A stretch of 64,000 bases of DNA from Vacuolonema iberomarrocanum LEGE 07170 (GTDB lineage: Bacteria > Cyanobacteriota > Cyanobacteriia > Elainellales > Elainellaceae). The stretch covers positions 1 through 64,000 of the forward strand of contig JADEXA010000010.1 of the NCBI GenBank assembly GCA_015207365.1, written 5' to 3'. This document shows positions 27,252-36,741 of the stretch, piece by piece (the stretch's first letter is position 1; every line of letters starts with the position of its first letter). The notes below the pieces were generated by a model. That model worked only from the letters and a program-made list of their open reading frames with translations. It did no database searches and was not told the DNA's origin. The position numbers and the translations under genes are program-made.

Positions 27252-28708
27252 GAATCATCCTCAGAAATAAATATTGTTGGTTCTCAGGTCATTGTTGAGT
27301 GGTCAAATCAAGCAAAACTTATGCGGCTCCAAATGGCTCCCGTAATGTCAAAAATAGTCGTCGATCTTCAAGATTTTTTTCGAATTGCTTTAAGTCAATT
27401 TTTGTTGCACTGAACGTTTGATGCAAAGCTCGCAAATAAGTTCCCTGCGACTACGTTTTCTCTGTCATCAACAAGGTAAAGGCCAACACCTTAATCAATA
27501 ATCAATGTTCAAAACAAAACCTATAAGACTCAGAGCAAAACTCATAGAATCGGCTAAACCCCCTACAGCATAAGCTCGACCCAATCCGACGTCTGCTCGT
27601 CTAAATACCTACTCAAACGTCCAAGTTTCTATCGTCGATTGCTAGCGGAACGTCAGTGTGCAGAGGAACGAGCGATCCCTTCACCCACCACTATCCTGGA
27701 CAAACGCGTGCCCGCAGATCTGCAACAAACATTCCGCAGCATTTATTGCGGAATATGAAGCAAAACAGAAATAGGAAGCAAATCTTTCACTATGCTGCGC
27801 ACTGCGGTAACGCCGGGAACTCTACTGGCTAAGGGTATGAGCAGACAGTAGATAGAAGATGATTCAACTATCGCAACCAGTATAGAAATGCGCACACAGA
27901 ACCTTAACGTCATACTACGGTGATATCCATCAAGTCGTGGAGATCTTTAACTTGTCTTATGAATCTTTAATTCGCATCCTCTGAGTTGTCTAATTATGAC
28001 TCCAATGCGGTACTCAATGGTTTGTGGATGGATGACTTATGGATAGTCTTTTAGATATGAATTATCAACACCTGATGACGTACTCAATGGACATAAATGA
28101 CGAGGCTATTTGGTCATGATTTGTTGTTAATCTTTGGAGATGCTCTGCAATGGAGCTATGCGCTGGAGTTGTGATGTATGCATGCTAGAACTTGGATCGA
28201 AGCCAATATCTGGATGCATAGAGCATTGCGATCGCCGCTCAAAGCCAACCATCTAAAGTAAACATAAAGCCGCTGGACTATCCCTATAAATCATTAAAAG
28301 TAATATCCCTTAATAAACGAGCGAATCAATCATTTACTTGATCCGAATCGATTGACAGGAGGATGTAATTCTATCGCTCTAGAAAGTCAATCAGTAAGCT
28401 ATTCGTTGTCGAAATAAAGTCCAATCTAAAGCCCGCGTTCAAGATGAACAAATTTATGTTTATTTCGTATTTCTGGAGTGGTTTTGTTGGAGGCTCGCAG
28501 GATCCCGGATTTAGGCTCCGAAGTGCTTAGAGTTACGCTGCTTAACGTGTAAAAACTTAGGTGGGCACTTTTTCGAACCCTATTTCGTCGTAGATGGCAC
28601 CCTTAGCGTTGATCCAAGTGGGTGTTTTCAGATAGGGACGCGAATGGGCTAATGTAGTTTGAGTAATCTCGTCTACGCAAATCTCGTGCGTTTAGGTGTG
28701 ACGTAGTT
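27252..28708. other. 1.46-kb gene-free, A+T-rich region
   Basis: The region lies between the divergent pntA1 and the DUF2808 gene. No frame resembles a protein on either strand. Small structures: hairpin ATTCCGCA/TGCGGAAT near 27731-27754, and the direct repeat GTACTCAATGG near 28013 and 28079. The base composition is lower in G+C than neighbours. It may hold long leaders, a small RNA or degraded DNA. I see no RNA I can name. Confidence 0.5.
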
Positions 28709-29248
28709 ATGACATCCAAGATTTCTTTCGGTCGTGCGGCTTCTGCTTTGGCGATCGCCGCTAGCACACTGGTCGCCAGCGCTGCCCCCCTGCTGGCACA
28801 AGGGCTACCGGGTTTGGTACTGTTTGGAGGGGTGGAGCAGGAGAGCCAGCTTGGCTACCGCCTCGACTTCAACGGAGTTCCTCGGAGACGCGATCGCTAC
28901 CGCTTGCGTATTGCCCGCCGGGATCTACCAATCGGCGTCTCTCAAATCACCGTTAGCTATCCCGACTATTTCGATGGCAGCTTCGACTTAGACGACATCG
29001 AAATGGAAGTCGAAGGGGAAGAGGTCGCCCTAGAATCGATAGACTGGGATGAGCAAAACTACGAGCTACGCTTTTTCCCGATCGAGCCGATTCCAGCGAA
29101 TTCGAGAGTCGAGATCATCATGTCGAACGTGCGGAATCCTAGAGATTCTGGCTTCTACTACTTCCATGCACTGGCATTGCCGACGGGGGATGTTCCCATC
29201 CGGCGGTATGTCGGCACCTGGATTATCGGAATTGGCGGCGACGATTAA
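28709..29248 (+). CDS. DUF2808 secreted protein
   Basis: 179 residues with a signal peptide (ALAIAASTLVASAAPLLAQG, likely cut after AQG near residue 32). The mature part matches DUF2808: PGLVLFGGVEQESQLGYRLD, VSQITVSYPDYFDGSFDLDD, ANSRVEIIMSNVRNPRDSG and a C-terminal YVGTWIIGIGG. DUF2808 proteins are periplasmic or extracellular cyanobacterial proteins of unknown function. It stands alone and is followed by a hairpin. Confidence 0.85.
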   Translation: MTSKISFGRAASALAIAASTLVASAAPLLAQGLPGLVLFGGVEQESQLGYRLDFNGVPRRRDRYRLRIARRDLPIGVSQITVSYPDYFDGSFDLDDIEMEVEGEEVALESIDWDEQNYELRFFPIEPIPANSRVEIIMSNVRNPRDSGFYYFHALALPTGDVPIRRYVGTWIIGIGGDD

Positions 29249-29291
29249 GTCTCGCTTGGACGAAGAGACTTAGCTTGAGAAAGCGACTGTT

Positions 29292-29323
29292 TTCCAGAGG
29301 CATGGTCAGCCATGCTTCTGGAA
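29292..29323 (+). terminator. Probable terminator of the DUF2808 gene
   Basis: TTCCAGAGGCATGG pairs with CCATGCTTCTGGAA (one G-T) around a 4-base loop, 43 bases after the stop codon. The following bases are A/T-rich but not a pure T-run. Confidence 0.6.
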
Positions 29324-29487
29324 ATTATGAATTTTGGGCTTTGATCGAGTCCAACGTTTAGAGCAAAGAGTGGCTTGGCGCGATAGTGCGTTGAGTGCCT
29401 GAAATTACTATTTCAATCGCAAGACTGTAGATTGGAAGGTGATACAATTATTGATTGTGAGTTTTTTCAACCCTAGAGAGTAGAGCT

Positions 29488-29631
29488 ATGACCAAGCGCA
29501 CATTAGAAGGAACATCCCGTAAGCGCCGTAGAGTGTCTGGGTTTCGCACCCGCATGAGAACCTATACTGGACGTCGCGTGATTAGAGCGCGGCGCAGAAA
29601 AGGGCGGGCACGGCTCTCGGTTTCTGGTTAA
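29488..29631 (+). CDS. rpmH: 50S ribosomal protein L34
   Basis: 47 residues: [20 protein letters not shown], then [20 protein letters not shown], then ARLSVSG. The pattern TKRTL...SGFRxRM...RRxKGRxRLSV is that of L34. It is first in the conserved rpmH-rnpA order, 79 bp before rnpA, and assembles into the large ribosomal subunit. Confidence 0.97.
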   Translation: MTKRTLEGTSRKRRRVSGFRTRMRTYTGRRVIRARRRKGRARLSVSG

Positions 29632-29710
29632 TTATGCCAGTGGTTTCGGCGCAATCTGTGCCATGGCACAAACGCTGCGCCCGGTTTTAGGTTTAGCTCT
29701 ATTTCAACTT

Positions 29711-30100
29711 ATGGCGCTCCCCAAGCCCCATCGACTGCGGCACAGAAAAGACTTCTCAGCCGTTTATCAAGATGGACGACGGTTTAAGGGGCGTCATTTT
29801 GTGTTGATTGTCCTCCCTCCCTGGTTGGATCAAAAGAAACTAGGTCAAGAGGAACCTGTGCTGCCGCCTTCGCGGATTGGCATTTCTATCAGCCAGAAAG
29901 TCAGCAAGCGGGCGGTCATTCGTAATCGGATTAAGCGGCAGGTTCAAGGAATTTTTCAGCTGTTCCTTCCCCGACTGAAGCCTGGTTTGAAGTTTGTCGT
30001 AACGGTTCGCTCCAGTGCGGTTGGGTGCGAATACAAAGAATTTCTGCAAGAATTGGAAGAGTTACTAAACCGGGCAGAGGTACTGGATGGGTATTCGTGA
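29711..30100 (+). CDS. rnpA: Ribonuclease P protein component
   Basis: 129 residues. RnpA binds the catalytic RNA and helps recognise the pre-tRNA 5' leader. Motifs: LPKPHRLRHRKDFSAVYQDG, FVLIVLPP, and the RNR signature SQKVSKRAVIRNRIKRQVQ. ATG 29711 gives the usual N terminus; an upstream frame to 29663 adds only 16 residues. The last 14 bases overlap the next gene. Confidence 0.95.
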   Translation: MALPKPHRLRHRKDFSAVYQDGRRFKGRHFVLIVLPPWLDQKKLGQEEPVLPPSRIGISISQKVSKRAVIRNRIKRQVQGIFQLFLPRLKPGLKFVVTVRSSAVGCEYKEFLQELEELLNRAEVLDGYS

Positions 30101-30473
30101 AGAATCGATTTATGAGGGTGGTCCCCACATTGGTGATTTGATTCTCAATGTGCTTTTGGGGTTTACGGTGGTATGTCTGCCGTTAACCGTTGGAGCTATT
30201 GCGCGGGCAATTTGGCTGCGTTACATGATTACAAATCGCCGCATTTCGGTAACTGGAGGATGGCTGGGGCGCGATCGCTCTGACATTATCTATTCAGAAA
30301 TCCGCGATATTGTAACGGTTCCTAGAGGACTGGGTTTGTGGGGCGATATGGTATTGATCCTGAAGGATGGCAGTCGGCTAGAAATGCGGGCATTGCCTCG
30401 GTTCCGCGAGATTGCCGACTATGTTACCCAAAAGATTGAGGCGGGCTCTACATCTTCGGCGATCGCCAGCTAA
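30087..30473 (+). CDS. PH-domain (DUF304-type) membrane-associated protein
   Basis: 128 residues. A membrane segment VLLGFTVVCLPLTVGAIARA is followed by a bacterial PH domain (YMITNRRISVTGGWLGRDRS, IIYSEIRDIVTVPRGLGLWG). This gene commonly sits between rnpA and yidC in cyanobacteria, and its start overlaps rnpA. It may take part in membrane protein biogenesis, judged only from the context. Confidence 0.85.
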   Translation: MGIREESIYEGGPHIGDLILNVLLGFTVVCLPLTVGAIARAIWLRYMITNRRISVTGGWLGRDRSDIIYSEIRDIVTVPRGLGLWGDMVLILKDGSRLEMRALPRFREIADYVTQKIEAGSTSSAIAS

Positions 30474-30841
30474 GGCGCATTTTTCCGCAAGCCTATAGTC
30501 CTCAACCCCGTACCCCATAGGCTCGGGATGCTAGTAGGCTATGGGGTTGCCAGTGGCTTGCAAGAATTAGGACTCGTTCCCCCCAACGTGATTTTCCCAT
30601 TCAGACTGAATATTCAAAGTTTGAAACGGATTCGTTGTCGGTTCTGCAATCCAGTTCGGAATCCAGCCTGAACTCGTGAATATAGAAGAGGGGTAAACCG
30701 TACAAAACCTTCGAGATTCGGATCACGCAAGTGGCAGGGATTCCGATACATTAGATCGAGAAGGTGTTCACTTCTCTCGAACGCTTACTGTGCTATTGAG
30801 CACTTGCACACCAGATTAAGCCAGCAGGTATAGACAAACAC
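30474..30841. other. Intergenic region before yidC
   Basis: 368 bp. A hairpin is formed by GCAAGCC...GGCTTGC (about 30488-30560) with an inner ACCCCATA/TATGGGGT stem. It resembles the palindromic elements elsewhere and may end the rnpA transcript. The rest holds no ORF of interest and presumably the yidC promoter. Confidence 0.5.
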
Positions 30842-31993
30842 ATGGACTTTGGCGTCGGATTTCTCTCAAACAACGTGATGTTGCCAATCCTGGATTTCTT
30901 CTACGGGATTGTGCCAAGTTATGGGCTTGCGATCGTTGCGCTAACGTTGGTTGTGCGATTTGCTCTCTATCCCTTGAGTGCCAAGTCGATTCGGAGTATG
31001 CGCCAGATGCGGGTTGCACAGCCTGCAATGAAAAAGCGCATGGAAGAGGTAAAAGAGCGCTACAAGGACGACCCCACCAAACAGCAAGAAGAGATGGGGA
31101 AAGCCTACAAAGAATTTGGAAATCCTCTGGCTGGCTGCTTCCCGGTCGTGTTGCAGATGCCGATTCTCTTTGCCTTGTTTGCAACCCTACGGGGGTCACC
31201 GTTTGCGGACGTACCTTATACTCTGAACTTGCAAGTTGTGCCTCAGGGAACCGCTGCAGAAATCCAGCCTGAAGCATTCACGAGCAAACCCCACAACATC
31301 TACATTTCCGATGGTATTCATGTGCCCGTCAGTGCCATTCTGCCGGGTGGTACGCGTTTGGCTGTTGGCGAGAAAACAAAAATCGATTTTCAATCGGATA
31401 CAGGTAGACCTCTGAGTGCCTACGAGGAACAGTTTCCCGATGTCGACATTCAGCCGTACTGGAAGGTCACTAAGGGAGAAGAGCGGGTACAGGTTAACGA
31501 AGCGGGTGTGATTGAGGCTCTGCAACCGGGTGATGTCACAATCGAGGGCAAGATACCGGGCTTAGCCGCTAACAAAGGCTTTCTCTTTATTCAGGCGCTT
31601 GGCCGGGTTGGAGCTGTCAACAAGCAGACGGGGCAGATTAACTGGGACATTGTTGGGATGGTTGCCTTTTTTGGACTCTCCCTCTATGCCAACCAGCTAT
31701 TGTCTGGACAGCAAAAAGGAGCCGCTGCTAATCCCCAGCAATCTGCAGTGAACAAGATGACCCCGGTGCTGTTTTCGACGATGTTTCTGTTCTTCCCACT
31801 GCCGGCTGGTGTGTTGATGTATATGTCGATCGCCAACCTGTTCCAGACGATTCAGACCTTCATCCTGTCGCGTGAGCCGCTGCCGGAAAATCTTCAGAAA
31901 ATTGTGGACGAGGAAGAGCGTAAAAATGGTGGCGATGAAGATAACCGAGATGCGCTACCCTTTGAGCCAAGGCGCAAGAAGAAGGCCTCATAG
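30842..31993 (+). CDS. yidC: YidC/Oxa1/Alb3 membrane protein insertase
   Basis: 383 residues. It inserts and folds proteins in plasma and thylakoid membranes. Hydrophobic core segments: [20 protein letters not shown] with the groove arginine, [40 protein letters not shown] and [20 protein letters not shown]. Between the second and third core segments lies an insert of about 110 residues with a bacterial Ig-like pattern ([36 protein letters not shown]). Comparable inserts occur in other cyanobacterial YidC. The C-terminal tail is charged. Confidence 0.95.
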   Translation: MDFGVGFLSNNVMLPILDFFYGIVPSYGLAIVALTLVVRFALYPLSAKSIRSMRQMRVAQPAMKKRMEEVKERYKDDPTKQQEEMGKAYKEFGNPLAGCFPVVLQMPILFALFATLRGSPFADVPYTLNLQVVPQGTAAEIQPEAFTSKPHNIYISDGIHVPVSAILPGGTRLAVGEKTKIDFQSDTGRPLSAYEEQFPDVDIQPYWKVTKGEERVQVNEAGVIEALQPGDVTIEGKIPGLAANKGFLFIQALGRVGAVNKQTGQINWDIVGMVAFFGLSLYANQLLSGQQKGAAANPQQSAVNKMTPVLFSTMFLFFPLPAGVLMYMSIANLFQTIQTFILSREPLPENLQKIVDEEERKNGGDEDNRDALPFEPRRKKKAS

Positions 31994-32017
31994 GACTGGA
32001 GTAGGCGTGGAAAGCAG

Positions 32018-32500
32018 ATGGATGACAAAATTCAGCGCGGAGAAGATTGGCTAGAACAGTTGCTAGAGTTGGCCGATGTTCCAGCCACTGCAAAACGCTC
32101 CTCATCCCAAACGATGGATGATGGCAGTTGCTGGTTGGAGATTGATGCTTCCCAACTCTCTCCCGAGCAGGTGCAGATTTTGATTGGCGATCGCGGCTCC
32201 ATGCTGGATTCCATTCAGTACCTGATCAATACAACTCTAAACCTGGGTCGCCCCGATTCTGAGCAACAGCCTTACACCGTTGAGCTAGGTGGCTACCGGG
32301 TACGCCGTCAGGCAGAATTGCAAGAAATTGCTGACACCGCTGCCAGTCAAGTAATGGAGACTGGCGAGGAATACGAAATCAGCGAGCTTTCCTCTGCTGA
32401 ACGCCGCCAAGTTCACAACCTCCTCAAAGATTATGAAACGCTACAGACCGAAAGCCGGGGGCAGGAACCCGATCGACGGCTTGTGGTTCGCCGTGTTTAG
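32018..32500 (+). CDS. R3H/KH single-stranded nucleic acid-binding protein (Jag/KhpB-like)
   Basis: 160 residues. A KH-like region contains VQILIGDRGSMLDSIQYLIN, where the usual GKRG loop reads GDRG. It is followed by an R3H domain, ELSSAERRQVHNLLKDYETL. The family often follows yidC and binds RNA. Here it starts 25 bp after yidC and is probably co-transcribed. Confidence 0.9.
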   Translation: MDDKIQRGEDWLEQLLELADVPATAKRSSSQTMDDGSCWLEIDASQLSPEQVQILIGDRGSMLDSIQYLINTTLNLGRPDSEQQPYTVELGGYRVRRQAELQEIADTAASQVMETGEEYEISELSSAERRQVHNLLKDYETLQTESRGQEPDRRLVVRRV

Positions 32501-32522
32501 CACGCCGTGAGGGCAAGCATCA

Positions 32523-33038
32523 ATGGCACGCATTTACATTCCCCAATTGATTCATGCGCCGGATCGAACGGAGCGATTCGACATCAAGGAGTATTTGCCT
32601 GATCTGGAAACCCTGACGCCTGTGCAAGGGTTTGTAGAAGTTAGCCATCGTGGCAATTTTCTAGAGGTCGAGGGCAAAGCGGAAACCATTATGACCATGG
32701 TGTGCGATCGCTGCCTGCAACAATTTAATGCGCGCCTTGCGGTCAAAATGTCTGAGTTTATCTGGCTGCAGGAATCGCTCGATTCGCTGGATGATCGGGG
32801 CGAAGTGGAGCTGACAGCCGATGAATTAGTCGAAAGTTTGCCACCCAATGGCTACTTTGAACCCGAAAGCTGGTTGTATGAGCAGTTCTGTTTAGAAATT
32901 CCTCCCCGCAAACTCTGTGATACGGACTGTCCGGGAATTGAGCTTGAACGCGACGACAAACCTGAGGCCGTTCCGCCCGTGGAAGTAGACGAGCGTTGGG
33001 CGGCTCTACAGTCCCTGAAGAATCAGCTTTCGAATTAA
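32523..33038 (+). CDS. DUF177 (YceD-like) protein
   Basis: 171 residues. Features: paired cysteines in TMVCDRCLQQF and LCDTDCPGIE, acidic middle, and C-terminal DERWAALQSLKNQL. DUF177 proteins are linked to 23S rRNA accumulation in bacteria and plastids. It starts 23 bp after the R3H gene, in the same operon. Confidence 0.88.
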   Translation: MARIYIPQLIHAPDRTERFDIKEYLPDLETLTPVQGFVEVSHRGNFLEVEGKAETIMTMVCDRCLQQFNARLAVKMSEFIWLQESLDSLDDRGEVELTADELVESLPPNGYFEPESWLYEQFCLEIPPRKLCDTDCPGIELERDDKPEAVPPVEVDERWAALQSLKNQLSN

Positions 33039-33181
33039 ATCGATAGATAAATCGATAAGGTTGAGGATCCGACCAATTGGCGTGGTTTCAGGGGATTCGG
33101 TGCGCCCGTGCAAACAGACTTAAGTCCCAGAATGGGAGCACTCCACTACAATCTGCAATAGGTTGAATAAGTGCATAGCCT

Positions 33182-34690
33182 ATGAGTTTTCGGGATGAGT
33201 TTGAACTGTTGCTGCGGGCACGCTATCCGCTGATCTACATTCCCACGCGGGAGGAGGAGCGGGTCGAAGGGGCGATCGCCCAGGTTGCCCAGAAGGGAAG
33301 CCGGGGTGTCTACACGTGGGATTTTGTGGATGGCTATCAGGGCAATCCCAATGATGCAGGGTTTGGTAGGCGCAATCCAGTGCAGGCATTAGAACTGGTT
33401 GAGAAGCTTCCTGTCGCGGCCTCTGCGGTGTTTATCCTGCGAGATTTTCATCGTTTTTTAGACGATGTTTCCGTGGCCCGAAAACTAAAAAATTTGGCAA
33501 GGCTGTTGAAATCCCAGCCCAAAAATCTGGTTATCCTGTCGCCTGAGCTGAGTATCCCAGATGACCTAAGCGAAGTCATGACCGTGCAGGATTTTCCATT
33601 GCCAAGCTTCGACGATATCAAAGCTCAGTTGTCGCAGTTGCTAGCCGCTACGGGCAAAACCCTCGAATCCCGTACCGTAGATGCGCTGGTGCGCTCCTGC
33701 CAGGGGCTCTCGATGGAGCGAATTCGGCGGGTGCTGGCACGGGCGATCGCCACCCATGGCGAAATCCAACCGGATGATATCGACCTGATTTTGGAAGAAA
33801 AGCGCCAGTCTATTCGCCAAACCCAAATTCTCGACTTCTATCCTGCAACCGAAAAAATCTCTGACATCGGCGGCTTAGATAACCTGAAAGATTGGTTGCT
33901 GCGGCGCGGTGGTTCTTTCTCTGAGCGGGCACGGCAGTATGGCTTGCCCCATCCCCGGGGGTTGCTGCTGGCTGGCATTCAGGGCACTGGGAAATCGCTG
34001 ACGGCAAAGGCGATCGCCCATCACTGGCATCTACCTTTGCTGCGGTTGGATGTCGGACGGTTGTTTGGAGGCCTAGTTGGCGAATCCGAGTCGCGTACCC
34101 GCCAGATGATCCAGCTGTCCGAAGCGCTGGCTCCTTGCGTGTTGTGGATCGATGAAATCGACAAAGCCTTTGCTGGCGCTAACAGTCAGGGGGATGCAGG
34201 CACCAGCAGCCGCGTCTTTGGGACGTTCATCACCTGGATGGCCGAAAAAACCTCCCCGGTGTTCATCGTGGCGACTGCAAACAATATCCAGACCTTGCCC
34301 CCCGAACTCTTGCGTCGGGGACGCTTCGACGAGATATTCTTTGTGGGTCTGCCCAGCCAGGATGAACGGCGGGAAATTTTCTCAGTGCACCTCTCGCGGC
34401 TGCGCCCCCACACCCTGCAAGATTTTGACCTGGAACGGCTGGCCTACGAAACTCCAGATTTTTCTGGCGCAGAAATTGAGCAGATGCTCGTTGAGGCCAT
34501 GCATACGGGGTTCAGCCAAAATCGGGATTTCACAACGGATGATATTGTGGAAGCCGCTAGCCAAATTGTCCCACTGGCTCGTACAGCGAAAGATCAGATT
34601 GAAGTTCTGCAAGCCTGGGCTGCAGCCGGAAAGGCGCGGATGGCATCGCGCTCTGGCAACCAGATCCTTGGCGGAGCCGCGTTCAACTAA
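33182..34690 (+). CDS. ycf46: AAA-family ATPase, Ycf46-like
   Basis: 502 residues. Walker A GIQGTGKSLTAKA (about 264-276), Walker B CVLWIDEIDKAF (about 319-330), sensor regions and arginine fingers (ELLRRGRFDEIF) are present. The N-terminal 230 residues (FRDEFELLLRARYPLIYIPT, EEERVEGAI) are the degenerate first module found in Ycf46. Ycf46 proteins occur in cyanobacteria and red-algal plastids, and work in Synechocystis ties the family to CO2 utilisation. The position after DUF177 is typical. Confidence 0.92.
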   Translation: MSFRDEFELLLRARYPLIYIPTREEERVEGAIAQVAQKGSRGVYTWDFVDGYQGNPNDAGFGRRNPVQALELVEKLPVAASAVFILRDFHRFLDDVSVARKLKNLARLLKSQPKNLVILSPELSIPDDLSEVMTVQDFPLPSFDDIKAQLSQLLAATGKTLESRTVDALVRSCQGLSMERIRRVLARAIATHGEIQPDDIDLILEEKRQSIRQTQILDFYPATEKISDIGGLDNLKDWLLRRGGSFSERARQYGLPHPRGLLLAGIQGTGKSLTAKAIAHHWHLPLLRLDVGRLFGGLVGESESRTRQMIQLSEALAPCVLWIDEIDKAFAGANSQGDAGTSSRVFGTFITWMAEKTSPVFIVATANNIQTLPPELLRRGRFDEIFFVGLPSQDERREIFSVHLSRLRPHTLQDFDLERLAYETPDFSGAEIEQMLVEAMHTGFSQNRDFTTDDIVEAASQIVPLARTAKDQIEVLQAWAAAGKARMASRSGNQILGGAAFN

Positions 34691-34728
34691 GTCCGGAGAG
34701 CATCAAGAGATAGAAGGAGAGATAGGCA

Positions 34729-35223
34729 ATGGGCGGCGTAGCGAAATTCTTCCTGGGTTTTATGTTGGCGATCGCCATCCTGTTTTTTGCTGGCGTCACC
34801 ACAGCCCGATACTTTGTCACTCGACTGACGGAATCTCCACCGCGACCCGTTTTCCCAAATGACGCGCCACCATCTTCGGCAGCCGCGCCATCTGCGGCTG
34901 CCGAAGCATCTGCGGCTTCCGCAGCATCGGCCCCAGAAGCTCCGGCAGAGCCTGTGGTAGAAGAAGCTGTGGCTGCTCCCGAACCCAGCCCCTCTCCTGA
35001 GCCGACACCCAATCCAGAGAATCTCGAACGGGTCGTTGTGCCCATTGGCCTCATTCTGCGCGAGGATGCCACCCAGTCCTCGGCTCAAATTGGCGGCATT
35101 CCCTACGATGGCGAAGTAGAGGTGTTGGACACTAGCCCCGATGGGGAATGGCAGCGGGTGCGGGTGCTAGATTCTGGACAGGAAGGCTGGATCAAATCAG
35201 GAAATACGGTCTCGGCTCCTTGA
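34729..35223 (+). CDS. Membrane-anchored SH3-domain protein
   Basis: 164 residues. One N-terminal membrane segment (FFLGFMLAIAILFFAGVTTA), an Ala/Ser/Pro/Glu-rich linker (about 45-95) and a C-terminal bacterial SH3 domain (LILREDATQSSAQIGGIPYD, GEWQRVRVLDSGQEGWIKSG). It is probably exposed on the periplasmic side, where such domains can bind cell-wall peptides. It lies 38 bp after ycf46. Confidence 0.85.
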   Translation: MGGVAKFFLGFMLAIAILFFAGVTTARYFVTRLTESPPRPVFPNDAPPSSAAAPSAAAEASAASAASAPEAPAEPVVEEAVAAPEPSPSPEPTPNPENLERVVVPIGLILREDATQSSAQIGGIPYDGEVEVLDTSPDGEWQRVRVLDSGQEGWIKSGNTVSAP

Positions 35224-35386
35224 CAAGATCAAAGCCGATGAGTGGCATTAAGAAAAATTTCTAACCCTAAAACTTAGTAACAATAACGTTGCTGCGCTTA
35301 AGGTTGGCGATCGCCAGATGATACCTTAATTGTTAATTGGAACTTCTTTTTTACCTAACGTTTCAGTAGGATCGCGATCGTCACTC

Positions 35387-35557
35387 ATGTATAAGAAAAG
35401 TACGGATAAAGACTGGGTCAGTGCCGTTTTAACGGCTGCACTAGGAGCTGGTATTGCGACAAGCTTCGCCATTAGCCAGGGTCAACACCCACTGATGGGC
35501 CTGGGTATCACAGCATTTGCTGTTTGTGCTGCGTTGCTGATCGATCATTACGCTTAG
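35387..35557 (+). CDS. Small membrane protein (56 aa)
   Basis: MYKKSTDKDWVSAVLTAALG, AGIATSFAISQGQHPLMGLG and ITAFAVCAALLIDHYA form two hydrophobic helices with a short loop. Function unknown; the frame is well formed and followed by a strong terminator at 35641. ATG 35387 is preferred over 35330, which would add 19 hydrophilic residues. Confidence 0.65.
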   Translation: MYKKSTDKDWVSAVLTAALGAGIATSFAISQGQHPLMGLGITAFAVCAALLIDHYA

Positions 35558-35640
35558 GCTGTAGGCGCAGGGCGATCTGCATAACTTTTTCTCAATCACT
35601 TGAATAGAAAACGGACAACTTATCAGATAAACCCGCATCA

Positions 35641-35670
35641 AAAAGCTGAGCTACTGGCTCAGCTTTTTCG
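35641..35670 (+). terminator. Rho-independent terminator
   Basis: AAAAAGCTGAGC-CTACTG-GCTCAGCTTTTT forms a strong GC-rich stem with a T-run, 84 bases after the small membrane protein gene. Confidence 0.85.
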
Positions 35671-35735
35671 TTCTGTGTACCCCCCTCATAATCTGGCTCA
35701 ATAGATGGAGCCTGACACATTGAGATTGGGGTTTA

Positions 35736-35855
35736 TACCAATTCAACGAAAACCAAAATCAGGTAATTTTTTGAAAGCCGCGCACTGCGCGGCTTTCAAA
35801 AAATTACCTGTCGTGGATTCTTAGCGAATTGGTAAGACCTAAGCGTGTAGCGCTA
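35736..35855. repeat. Palindromic element, family F, copy 1
   Basis: Central hairpin AGGTAATTTTTTGAAAGCCG with its exact complement (35761-35809), nested in an outer pair TACCAATTC/GAATTGGTA. The right end is GCGTGTAGCGCTA. The copy at 62027-62117 shares the outer sequences (TTGAGATT-GGG, AATTGGT, GTAGCGCTATAC) and the GAAAGCC core, but the arms differ. Confidence 0.8.
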
Positions 35856-36158
35856 TACAAATCATCCCCTCACGCAAGGATGCAACTCTTTGTCAGGGTA
35901 AGAGCATGGCGTGAGGGAAGAAGCGGTGACGATTTATCCTGAGCCCCCAATCCATACCGTTATCGCCTGGGATATTCATGAAGCAACGGAGATCCTAGGG
36001 CTTGGATGTTGTTGGGGTGCTGCTCTATCTCATGCAGCCTCCAGTCCCATCGTCCTGCTAAAGGGGGTGAGATTGCGGACTGGATCAGGCTATGAGACGA
36101 ACGATCATGGTTCAAACATTGGTTTTCAACCGCTCGTTTTCAAATATATCCTAGGCGG

Positions 36159-36641
36159 CTAGCCACCATAGTTCCAGCCCGTGGTTTCGAGCAAGAGCGG
36201 TGCGCCGTCCCGGTGAACGCCTGCAGCAATCACTTCACCCACAAAGACGGTATGATCGCCTTTCTCGACTGAGCCGATGACTCGGCATTCCACGAAGCCA
36301 AGCGTATCGGAAATGATGGGGCAACCTGTTTCTCCCAGATAGAAAGGGACATCTTCAAACTTGTTACCGACGCGACGCATCGGTTTGAAGAATTTTTGTG
36401 CCAGGTCTTTTTGTCCGGCTTCCAGCACGCTGAGCGCAAAGACATTGGTTGCCTTGATCATGCTGTGGGATATCGAGGAGGTGTTCACGCAGTTGACCAC
36501 TAGTGGGGGTTCAAAAGAGCCTTGCATGACCCAACTGGCCGTAAACCCATTCACTTCCTCATTCCCATCTGTGACGCCGCAGATATACAGTCCATGAGGA
36601 ATTTTCCGCAATATTGTTTTTTTAGCTTGTTCGTCCAACAC
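36159..36641 (-). CDS. Flavin reductase-like FMN-binding protein
   Basis: About 160 residues beginning (M)LDEQAKKTILRKIPHGLYI. It contains VNGFTASWVMQGSFEPPLVV and VLEAGQKDLAQKFF, the flavin-reductase fold that also forms the C-terminal module of cyanobacterial flavodiiron proteins. GTG 36641 is chosen because GGAG lies 9 bases upstream and the family starts at LDEQ. Longer frames begin at ATG 36704, 36722 or 36761. It probably reduces or uses FMN; the partner is unknown. It is downstream of the CHASE2 gene on the same strand. Confidence 0.8.
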   Translation of the reverse strand: MLDEQAKKTILRKIPHGLYICGVTDGNEEVNGFTASWVMQGSFEPPLVVNCVNTSSISHSMIKATNVFALSVLEAGQKDLAQKFFKPMRRVGNKFEDVPFYLGETGCPIISDTLGFVECRVIGSVEKGDHTVFVGEVIAAGVHRDGAPLLLETTGWNYGG

Positions 36642-36741
36642 GATGGTTTTCTCCGGTTGCACTACAGGCTCAGTGTATCGGGTTGGTTCTGCGATTTGAA
36701 CCATCCCTAGATAGGAAATCATTGGTTGGGCATAACTGTTG

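Larger units (their letters stand above)
35558..36158. other. Intergenic region with terminator and palindromic element F1
   Basis: Contains the terminator at 35641-35670 and family F element at 35736-35855. A frame at 35911-36162 (83 codons, beginning MREEAVTIYPEPP) has no recognisable features and I do not call it a gene. Confidence 0.55.

Noticed and set aside
28480..28620. tRNA-like sequence (GGGTTCGAA on the minus strand)
   Set aside because: The T-loop-like string is not followed by a paired T-arm or an acceptor stem; no cloverleaf could be drawn.
35911..36162. 83-codon open frame (MREEAVTIYPEPP...)
   Set aside because: No recognisable motif, no ribosome binding site, and it runs up to the end of the convergent flavin reductase gene; probably chance.
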